From contig NMRA01000150.1 in assembly GCA_002633005.1 (NCBI GenBank), positions 437,707 through 501,706 on the forward strand: DNA of 64,000 nt. Direction: 5' to 3'. Each line of letters begins with the position of its first letter. Position 1 is the stretch's first letter. Shown piece after piece: positions 56,101 to 64,000 of the stretch. The translations under genes and the position numbers were made by a program. The stretch comes from Phoronis australis. Its lineage: Eukaryota; Phoronida; Phoronidae. The notes under the pieces are model-generated. The model did no database searches, was not told the origin of the DNA, and worked only from the letters and a program-made list of their open reading frames with translations.

Positions 56101-58178
56101 ATGCAAATAGTGTGGTGTGACATCATCATGACATCATGATGACATGATGATGATGAGGAGAGAGTCTCACTGCTTGACAGGTTTATGCTTTAAATTCAGG
56201 CTGCTGATGGAACATTCATGAGGAAATGTTTTGTGGAAGCCATGTGGGAGGACATGACTAACAGAGTGAAATACCTGGGTGATACTTCAGCTGCACACCG
56301 TCGCAAGTCAATAGGCTTACTCCATACACAGTTTAAAGGTGAGTTCACTCCTGTTCATGGATACATCAAGTTACCGTTACTGTACATTGAGGGAAAAATT
56401 TGAACTCGAGCCTTAAAATGTTTCACTATAATCCTTTACAAAAATTTTGTGTGAGAATTTTGCTTTGATCATGATTTTTTTAAGAAAAACTAAACCCCCA
56501 CATAAAATATTTTTTTTATTGTACACAGAGAAACATGTCTCATGTTTTTGATTTGCGCTAAGACAATGGAGTTCAGCTGTCAAACTGGCTGTGGGAGTAC
56601 CTCGGAACTGACTGTGAGCGTACCCAGAGCTGGTCATGGGAGTATGCCTATGAGTGAGGTCGGGGAAAATCGTCCAATCCTGCCAGAGCTGGCTATCGAA
56701 ATTATTATTGGCCTTCTACCATTTGTTGTCTTTATAACAAATTGGGATTCACTATTACTGGGCGCCGATTTATTACAAATTGGACCATAGTGTATGTCCC
56801 AGTTTATTCCAAGATGTTTTGTTAACATTAGCTTTCTATTGTCACAATAGTTTCCATAAAACTCCATAAATAAGTGCATGTGGTTATGTGTGAAGTAGTT
56901 TTCCTTGCAATATTTTTCTTCTGAAATGTTCCACTTATAAGCACAAGCATCAAAGCTCCACAGGCAGGTTTGGGATTGCACCTTAACTGGTGATTTTTAA
57001 TGCTACATTTGTTACACTGCAACTTGTGACTAGTCTACATGGCTATTTGAAGACCGTACATTTGTGTAAATCGACGCAGAATTTGAATATTTTTTGCCCA
57101 ATATGCTCGGTCCTGGTGATGACGTTGTTCTGGTCTCTGAAATAGGTTTGATGGACTGCACTATGCTTCCCTTGGGTTAGACTTTGAATGTGATGGGTAT
57201 AGGATAAAGTAAGGCCAAACTGTTACTCAATTTTATTGCATCTGGTGGCCTGAGTTAAAAGGATACTAAACCCTTTTTTGATTCAACCAATCCTCGTTTT
57301 GTCACCTGCTAATACATCATTGACATTAATCTTGAAAGGTAAATGCAAACAATAACAATGTGTTGTTTGTCGGGTAAAATGGCGGCTTCGAACCGAAGGT
57401 GTGTCAAGAATGCTGCGTTCTGGTTGGTCAGCTAAGCCATCACTTGCGACAGATCAATTGGATATTACGGCCCTTGGTGGGTGGTCTTTTCCCGCAGTTG
57501 CTTTATAATTCGCTAAAAGTGTAAGCCACGCTTGCTCATTTAGCAAACTTTGAAAGTTTTCAAATTTTCTTCCAAATTTAGAGGGTTGTTTGGGGTTACA
57601 GAGCGTTATTTTGTTTCAGAGAACTGAATGGGAAACTCTTTTCTAGAATCTGTTTATAGGTCAAGACTGGGTTTGGTATCTTTTTAAGCAATCAAAGTGC
57701 ATCACTGAAACATGTTGCATAAAATGTCTGGTTTAATGAATGCTTTTATTGTGATGTGTTGCAGTTGTTACATGTCAACTTTCTCAAGTATTTGTGTGAT
57801 TATTCTCATGATCTCTGTGTTATCTTCTTCATATCACTCCACCTGTGTGTTTCAATTTACAATATGTCGTCTGCTCCTCTCACTTCAGCCTCCCTGCTGG
57901 CTTATGATGAGGGTCTCCTAGGTGATGATCATGTGCTCGCAGGCGCCATCTGGAGGACATTCTTTGAAATGGACTGTGAAGACATTAGGAAAGTGGAGAG
58001 ACTGGTGGTGTACATACGTCGACAGCTGGCTTATTTAGAGTTGCAGGACTCGACATTACTTCTCAAACGAGGACTGCTACCTTTCTTGGAACTTAATCAG
58101 GAGAGCGAGAGTACAGAAAAAATACAGGCTGTCTTGACCGAGATAGAAAAAAGAAATGTTTCTGAGCCCACAGAGTAG
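52715..58178 (+). CDS. UQCC1: Ubiquinol-cytochrome c reductase assembly factor 1, three exons
   Basis: Homologue of yeast CBP3, a mitochondrial chaperone that with UQCC2/CBP6 binds newly made cytochrome b and guides complex III assembly (known for the family). Exons 52715-53176, 56200-56338 and 57889-58178 join in phase to 296 residues, close to the human 299. The N-terminus is rich in Arg, Leu and Ser with almost no acidic residues for its first 17 positions, as in a matrix-targeting peptide. The family core is clear: LPDTLNSWFRVNELHMWL at residues 129-146, AMWEDM in exon 2, and LLAYDEGLLGDDHVLAGAIW then RTFF at the start of exon 3. The ATG at 52715 opens the frame. Intron 1 carries dispersed repeats and intron 2 a TTAA MITE. 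Confidence 0.94.
53566..53840 (+). repeat. 133-bp tandem duplication in UQCC1 intron 1
   Basis: Two near-identical copies contain TTAATGTAGTGGACCGATCA and AATTTTGTCTCCAATTCTT. A more diverged copy lies at 55300-55480. Confidence 0.85.
54825..55745 (+). repeat. Two copies of a dispersed repeat flanking a third unit
   Basis: TTGTTGGATAGCCCTTTACT with CTGACTCCAAAAAC occurs near 54835 and 55633. Between them, 55300-55540 matches the 53566 unit and its downstream part (GAGTTC-ATCGGATCA-TAATAAGGTCACA). Confidence 0.7.
56200..56338 (+). CDS. UQCC1: UQCC1 exon 2
   Basis: The acceptor is TTAAATTCAG. The exon reads AADGTFMRKCFVEAMWEDM, then HTQFK. The donor is GTGAGT, phase 1. Confidence 0.93.
57255..57687 (+). 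mobile_element. TTAA-bounded MITE, copy 3 (long form)
   Basis: It begins TTAAAAGGATACTAAACC and ends GGTTTGGTATCTTTTTAA, in the same orientation as copy 2. It has an extra block (57363-57450) that also occurs at 40560-40745. It lies in UQCC1 intron 2. Confidence 0.75.
57889..58178 (+). CDS. UQCC1: UQCC1 exon 3 (terminal)
   Basis: The acceptor is CTCACTTCAG. The exon begins ASLLAYDEGLLGDDH, continues through AIWRTFFEMDCED, and ends TEIEKRNVSEPTE then TAG. Confidence 0.93.
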
Positions 58179-58479
58179 TGAGGGGGCCGCTTTGAAGAAC
58201 AGTATGAAAGAGATTAGTTTGTGTCTAATTAGTACTAATTATATTAATACACTGATGACAGACTTACCTCTGACCTCACCCTGAGGGTGGATGCAACAAG
58301 CCATCACACCCCTGGTATCAGACCACCCAACCATTACCATGGCAACCTGCCATTTTGGTTGACTTGTCAAACAGGTTGAGACTGGGATATAATAGATTTA
58401 AATGTGGTGTGTACATTTGGTTATTAAATATTGTTTTATAATGAACCTTGTGGTCATTATTGAGTGATGGTAGTTTTGG

Positions 58480-58485
58480 AATAAA
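58480..58485 (+). promoter_or_regulatory. UQCC1: Possible UQCC1 polyadenylation signal
   Basis: AATAAA about 300 bases after the stop codon. Confidence 0.5.
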
Positions 58486-59373
58486 CTACCTTTTAATTTT
58501 CACAAAATTAATCCTCCCTCTGTCTAGGACATTGTCCAGTCTTCTAGATTTCATTATGTGAAACTTGTTTACCTCTGGTGGACAGGTCATATGACCATAT
58601 TACTGGTCTCATGACTAGTTTTACTTTGTGCTGCACAATGCTGAAATGTTGCCTGTCTTGATTGCGAGTAGATATTCATTTTTAATCCAATGCAGTTCTC
58701 AGTTGTATTTTGTTAGAAATAATGTTGCTTTCACATTGGTGTCAACACTTACAATCACCGTTACAACTCCTCTGAAGTGAATGAGTTACTGAAGGTCAGC
58801 ACTTTCCCGTTGTGTGGACAGTTAACATAGCTGAATGGTGGTTTAGAGTCTAGGTTGGACAATTGTGACCATGACAATTCAGACTACTTATGTCTCTACT
58901 TGTTTTATCACAGATGAACTTTACTATTCAACCAGTGGTTCAGTTGTGCCTGTCTTGGCCCCTTTTCCATTTTCTGGCAGTCAATTTCAAAGAAGAGAAA
59001 TTTTGAATTAGCACCTTCTTGAATTTGTGCCTTCTCGGAATGGCATGCCTTCCTGTTGTATACTGTCTGTCACTCAAAGTATTGTGTGCATGCTTCTTGT
59101 TCTGGGCAGTGAGGATTTGAATCTGTTGTTTTGTACTTGATGGACTCACTTAGAGTTGGCAGTGTTGAAAATCTGACAGGATGTATTGTGTACAATCTTA
59201 ACGTCACTGTGTTCGAGTAAGCAAAATGAAACCTTGTGATTGGAGTTTAATCCATTGAGGAAGTGTCTGATCCTTTTCATAGACAACTATAGTAAAACAC
59301 ATCAATTCAGAATCAATGTATAGCTTCCAGATCTTGCGGTTGTTCATTGCCAAGGTCAAAACTAAAATGATAA

Positions 59374-60175
59374 CAAGAGCAACACGGAGTGTTGAAATGC
59401 ACCCACGAATGCATTGTCAATGGTGTGCTTCTGGAGGTGTATATTTGTATCATAAAAAGGGCCACTAGATGGCGCAAGATACATCCAATCCATCCGAAAA
59501 CAGGAACATGCCATTGCTTCTTTAATAGACAGCTATTAATTAAATTTCATAAAAATCTGTAAAAAACTTCAGAGAAGCAAAGGAAAACAGAAAAAAAAAC
59601 AAAATTGCCACTAGGGGGCACAGTGTTTGCCAGATTCATCTGAACATCATCCTCGTCCGTTGTCAATTTCATATAAATACACTTACACACTGCAGTAGGT
59701 TTAGGAGTTACAGCTATGAGCCTAAAAAAAACCGAAACTGCCACTACGAGGCGCCACAGCAATCAAAGTCGGAAAATTATCGTCAACCATCCTCTTCACA
59801 CTAAGAACATGTATGCCAACTTTCTCACAATCATCGTTAAAATGGTTTCGTTGATAGAGGAGCGGATGCCAAAAAACAGACTCTATAACAGTAAAAATGG
59901 CCACTAGGCGGCGCAAAATGCCTCAAATCCATCCGAAAACAGGAGGATAGCGTCGTCTCATCAATAGATTCCTATGTGCCAAATTTCATGGAAAACGGTT
60001 GAGGACCTTTGAAGATACAGCGGCAAACGTAAAAAAATAAAATTGCCACTCGGGGGCACAGCGATACTTGGGTAGGTCCGAAACTCGTCGCCCTTCTGTC
60101 GTCAACCTAATAGGAGCACACCTGCCAAATTTCATTAAGATGTCCCAAGGGTTTTAGGACAGAGATGACGTCAAT
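59374..60175 (+). repeat. CTCF-motif repeat element, copy 2
   Basis: It starts AACAAGAGCAACACGGAGTG and ends GACAGAGATGACGTCAATAT. Five motif sites stand at 59462 (CCACTAGATGGCGC), 59608 (CCACTAGGGGGCAC), 59741, 59901 and 60046, at 133-160 base spacing. Each motif heads a diverged unit of about 145 bases. Confidence 0.72.
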
Positions 60176-60518
60176 ATGCGCCCACATAAATATGTGGCCG
60201 CATAAAAAGTACGCAAGGGCACAGTGTGCTACAATTGAAAAACTACGCATTCAAACAATTTAAGGATTAGACAAACAAGATAGGGCAACATCTGGTGACA
60301 GTCGCAGAAACTAACTTTTTTAATGTAAAAAGTTATATTATTGATATACAACATTCGAGTGACTAATTAGATGACTACAGCAGCATCTTGCAGCATTTCA
60401 GTTTGGTTTAAATTGTCGATCCCAAGTATCATTTCATAAACTCTAAATGGAGGTGTTGAGTAAAACAACCTGCTAGTAATCCAGCCATGTAAAAACCTTA
60501 GTTTAATATAATTTGTCT

Positions 60519-60640
60519 ATGAGCAAGCTACAACCCACCAGAGTCTGCTCAAAGTACACAGTATATTCAGTGTGAGTCTATGACCAAGCTACAACCCACC
60601 AGAGTCTGCTCAAAGTACACAGTATAGTCAGTGTGAGTCT
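60519..60640 (+). repeat. 59-bp tandem duplication
   Basis: Two copies contain CAAGCTACAACCCACCAGAG and TGCTCAAAGTACACAGTATA. Each ends GTGTGAGTCTATG, which also occurs next to the real and relic TUBGCP6 terminal exons. Confidence 0.85.
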
Positions 60641-60649
60641 ATGCTCCTG

Positions 60650-60760
60650 TGCTTGATGCTGAGCAAAAGTTGTTTTAAGCTTGGTGACAGTAGAAGCTTC
60701 TGTAGATGGGGCTGGTAACCTTTTGAAGGCAATGACCAGTGAAACAATTATGTCGACCTG
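60650..60760 (-). pseudogene. Relic duplicate of the TUBGCP6 terminal exon
   Basis: On the minus strand GGTTACCAGCCCCATCTACA is identical to the real exon, and the next bases read KLLLS where the real one has ELLLR. The acceptor AG is lost (TCAC replaces CCAG), and the conserved LDFNNFY is destroyed. It stands about 145 bases past the true stop. Confidence 0.75.
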
Positions 60761-60801
60761 CCAGCCGTGTGAGTCTGTGCTCAGTGATGATCTGTATGAG
60801 T

Positions 60802-60905
60802 CTATGATCCTGTGCTTGCTGCAGAGTAGAAGTTATTAAAGTCTAGTCGCAGTAGAAGTTCCTGTAGATGGGGCTGGTAACCTCTCATGGACAAGATGTT
60901 GATCA
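60802..60905 (-). CDS. TUBGCP6: TUBGCP6 terminal exon
   Basis: The acceptor is TTGTTCCAG. The exon reads INILSMRGYQPHLQELLLRL, then DFNNFYSAASTGS and TAG. It is too short to stand out as an open frame; it was found from the conserved RGYQPHL. Confidence 0.88.
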
Positions 60906-63330
60906 CTGGAACAAGATGGTCAGTTACAACACAAACTCACCAGAATGGAAGTTAAGATGAATGCTTAGCAATAAGTAGCAATTATCCAAATGTGACAAAT
61001 TTGGAAACAATCCTCCCTGCAGTGCATTGTGGGTAATTACAATACTGCACCCTTCTCAACAAAATATCTTAAACCTACTAGTTAAAACTATTCAGTACAA
61101 CTTTGGTGAGGGGTAACAGCTAGATCGTGACTAATATCTTATGGGGTGTCACTGATCTAGGATTAACAGCTAGTCCCAACTGAAGTCAAGCATGTATTTC
61201 AAACATTCACTGTTCTGTCTCACATCAGTCAAGCACGTATTTCAAATAGTGTTCTGTCTCACATCAGTCAAACAGTGTTCAGTCTCACATCAATCAAGAG
61301 TTTCTTCAATGGATCAAAACAACAAGGAGGCAGGAAACTGATGAAGCTATGTACTAGTATGTCACTAATGGAAACGTTGCTTGCCTACTGAAATAAGTTT
61401 TAGTCTTTGCTCAAATGAATGTTTTACCTTTGAGTAAGAATGCCAAGTATTCCTTAAACGTCATACAGGTGACTATCAGCTGACTGAAAGCAGGGTGCAC
61501 AGCTTCACCTGTCCTGGGGTGGGGCTGCCAGGAGGCGGACAGCAGCTGGGAGCGAAACTTGAGAATGAGACAGAAAATGTCAGTGATAACCTTCATCACT
61601 GGAGCAGCCTTCTTATTGAGTAAACACCTGGAATGAGTGTTACATAATCACAATTTTTTTATTTAGTAACTGAGACATAACATGTGTGTGATCACTCTCA
61701 ACATAGGAACTGTCTTGAAGAATTCCATCTAACAAAAGTTTCAAACAAAATTTTGTTCAATGTATGTTCTGAAAGTTGAATAAAACAATCACTTGTTATT
61801 TTAGAATGTATTCACATTATGTTGGTTTACGTCTTTTTCACAACTGACATGATTGGAAAAATTGTGATTGATGAACAACTTTGAGAACTGTCCTGAGAGT
61901 GTTACCATGGCTACCATCCAGTAACTCAATGTAAAGGCACAAGGGTAATGGTCTGATATTTTGTGCCCGAATTTTGAGAACCAGTTTTCTCCACTGAATA
62001 ACGGGCATAAACTGGTTATATAAGACTATTGCCAGCAAAAGGGGGCATTACATAACTAAAAGATTATTAGTGAAACAGTGGACAAGAAGACAAAGTTTAT
62101 AATTGAATAGAGCAGTGTCTGAAAATGCAATATAAGTATCTGTCATAGTTAATGTACTCCTTCAAAGAGGAATGCTTATGGAGGCAAACCGTTGAAGAAA
62201 GTCGTACTTTTGTGACTGCTGAATGATTTAGATTATTATGAGGTGTTGAATTAATTACAAAATATTCACCTGAAAATAGCTCTGTTGAGGTAATCAGCGT
62301 GCTTATGATGCAGTTCATCCAGACTATGCACCTGATGGGTCATGTGATCTTGGAACTCCTGCCAGGTGACATCAATGATCTGATTGGCCAGATAGCCCTG
62401 GATGATGTTGACCAGGTGTTGCATCTCATGACGATGAAGTTGAAGCTGACGGAACTGGGTGGAGCGAGCGGCATTGTGCAACAGAGCTGAAATATAGAGA
62501 CAGGACACAGACTATGTGGGGTACTTGGACACTAAAGACTTGGTATATATGTTAGGGGGAAGGGGCGATTCAGTAATTACCACAGACCCTTCTACAAAGA
62601 ACGTATCAATCAGTCTCCAACTGTTCAAGTCCACATTCATGATCCTCATTTAAGCAAATTGCTTTGTAGACAATCTTCTGAACTTATAGAGTGAGCTTCA
62701 TAATGTTAACTTATGGAGTGCACCAGAGAGCTTCATAATGTTAAATTATCGAGTGCACCAGAGAGCTTCATAATGTTAACTTATCGAGTGCACCACTGAG
62801 CTTCGCAATATTAACTTATCAAGTGCACCAGTGAGCTTCATAATGTTAAAAAGACTTATCAAAAATAGACTTGAGGTCATCTGACGCCATGACTCATTTT
62901 GGAAGTGATATCCATGTTTGCCTCCACCAGGGGGTGTGCAAGCATTGTGCAAGGTACAGACACACTAGGTTTACATTTGCCAGTTTGAGATTCTTTGGAA
63001 ATAAACAAATAAGACCTGAAGGAGAACAAACCAAGACAGAGAATAACTTACATTGAGGAGTCAAGGCAACAGTCCTGCTAGAGCTAACGAAAAGATTCCA
63101 AGGTTCAACTGAGCAATGCTTTCAGTTAATCTGATATTGTTGATAAGTGTTGGACGTACCAGTTCTCTTGAGACTGTTCACCACATCCTTCAATACCCAT
63201 GTGGTACGACGGAGCTGTAGCATGAAGGAGAATACCTTGGAATACTTGCTCATACAACTCTCAGTAATCACAATATTGATGGGCCAGTCTACTTTATATT
63301 GTAGCTCAAGACAGTCCAGACTGTTGATGG
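60802..63330 (-). CDS. TUBGCP6: Gamma-tubulin complex component 6, C-terminal part
   Basis: A large subunit of the gamma-tubulin ring complex, which nucleates microtubules at centrosomes (known for the family). Only the C-terminal 229 residues are in the window, in four exons: 63160-63330, 62270-62486, 61428-61627 and 60802-60905. The gene continues beyond the right edge. The text matches the GCP C-terminal domain that contacts gamma-tubulin: YKVDWPINIVITESCMSKYS, LQLHRHEMQHLVNIIQGY and DVTWQEF with DELHHKHADYL, KKAAPVMKVITDIFCLILKF, and the terminal GYQPHLQELLLRLDFNNFY. LHRHEMQHLVNIIQGY and KFRSQL favour GCP6 over GCP2-5. All phases join. The gene converges on UQCC1. Confidence 0.92.
61428..61627 (-). 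CDS. TUBGCP6: TUBGCP6 exon (second from last)
   Basis: The acceptor is CATTCCAG. The exon reads CLLNKKAAPVMKVITDIFCL and ends KEYLAFLLK in phase 1 at GTAAAA. Confidence 0.93.
62270..62486 (-). CDS. TUBGCP6: TUBGCP6 exon (third from last)
   Basis: The acceptor is ATATTTCAG. The exon reads ALLHNAARSTQFRQLQLHRH and ends YLNRAIF in phase 2 at GTGAAT. Confidence 0.93.
62690..62860 (+). repeat. Tandem repeat, ~36 bp x 5
   Basis: Units contain GAGCTTCATAATGTTAACTT and ATCGAGTGCACCAG. It lies in a TUBGCP6 intron. Confidence 0.8.
63160..63330 (-). CDS. TUBGCP6: TUBGCP6 exon (fourth from last)
   Basis: The acceptor is TAATTTCAG. The exon reads INSLDCLELQYKVDWPINIV, continues with SKVFSFMLQLRRTTW, and ends KRT with donor GTACGT in phase 1. 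Confidence 0.92.
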
Positions 63331-63564
63331 CTGAAATTAGAAAATGTTACATCTGCATTTCAATGTGATACTAAAATGGGGCACAAAAATAAATCTGTTG
63401 TTACACAGAAAAACACTTTTTGCAGACGGAGAGGCGAGTGGCAAAAATTCGACGGATAAACTATAAAAATTTCACAAGGTGACATAGAACATCAAACCTG
63501 TCCACAAACAAGAATACGACATCTTTAAAATAAATCTGTTTGTCAATTTAATGGAAATATGTCA

Positions 63565-64000
63565 AGGAACTCTGGTTCCAAAGGCAAACATAAAAAATCG
63601 CCACTTGGGGGCTCTGTGGTGAACATTTCAACCAAAAGTCATTGCTGTCCCTTGTCACATTCATACGAAGACTTCAGAAAGATCCTGCAAGGCTCAAGAA
63701 CTTACAGAAAAAATTGCCACTAGGAGGTGCTACAGTAGTCAGTGTCATGCGAAAATCAAGGTCAACTGTAGTCTTGACAGAAACACATCTGCCAATTTTC
63801 ATGATCCTTTGAGGAGTTTGGCAAATAGAGAGCCGAACAACAAAAAAACGGACTCAGAAATAACAAAAATGGCCACTAGGTGATGCAAGATATGTTCAAT
63901 CAATTTGCGAAGTAGTAAGCATTGTCATCTTCTTTATATGTAACCAAAGTTTATGAAAATCCATCCAGAAACTCCAAAGGCAAAGATAGAAACTAATTGT
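63565..64000 (+). repeat. CTCF-motif repeat element, copy 3 (runs off the edge)
   Basis: Motif-like sites stand at 63601, 63717 and 63873 (CCACTAGGTGATGC), with shared unit text such as GCCAATTTTCATGATCCT and GACTCAGAAATAACAAAAAT. More diverged than the other copies. Confidence 0.65.

Larger units (their letters stand above)
58179..60801. other. Convergent intergenic region between UQCC1 and TUBGCP6
   Basis: It holds the two 3' UTRs, a CTCF-motif repeat, a 59-bp tandem pair and a decayed duplicate of the TUBGCP6 last exon. No other gene is seen. Confidence 0.55.

Noticed and set aside
1-64000. CRISPR-like interpretation of the regularly spaced repeats
   Set aside because: Repeats are directly adjacent units without unique spacers, there are no cas genes, and the genome is clearly animal.

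Overview
The window is animal nuclear DNA, most likely from an invertebrate bilaterian. Genes are split by introns with GT/AG borders, intron phases join cleanly, minisatellites are abundant, and transposon-derived repeats fill the spaces. A tRNA-derived SINE, a TTAA-ended MITE family and a repeat carrying CTCF-like motifs fit a marine invertebrate (amphioxus, hemichordate, echinoderm or similar), but I cannot name the species. Nothing bacterial is present: no operons, no CRISPR array, no rRNA.

Five protein-coding genes can be reconstructed exon by exon. (1) Positions 1576-13718, plus strand: a complete nine-exon SLC25A26-type mitochondrial S-adenosylmethionine carrier of 280 residues. (2) 16882-18911, minus: a two-exon dispanin/CD225 membrane protein of 154 residues. 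(3) 26431-50167, minus: a secreted protein of about 538 residues with a signal peptide, an unrecognised N-terminal region, four calcium-binding EGF domains and a C-terminal MAM domain, close in layout to nephronectin/EGFL6. (4) 52715-58178, plus: a three-exon UQCC1 (CBP3-type complex III assembly chaperone) of 296 residues. (5) 60802-63330, minus: the last four coding exons of TUBGCP6, whose remainder lies beyond the right edge. Two of the five act in mitochondria; I see no evidence that any of them work together.

The rest is introns and intergenic DNA. It holds at least fifteen tandem-repeat arrays, three copies of a TTAA-bounded MITE, three copies of a repeat built from units of about 145 bp with CTCF-like motifs, several two- or three-copy dispersed families, foldback hairpins, a LINE 3' fragment and a decayed hAT-like transposase. 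Two large local duplications meet at a single N and probably reflect assembly of both haplotypes.

The most unusual signal is that tandem duplication has repeatedly captured splice junctions. The last acceptor of the SAM carrier is copied about eleven times in a 68-bp array. The donor of its exon 7 is duplicated. The exon-1 donor of the dispanin gene has been spread through its intron. A decayed copy of the TUBGCP6 terminal exon lies just past the real one.
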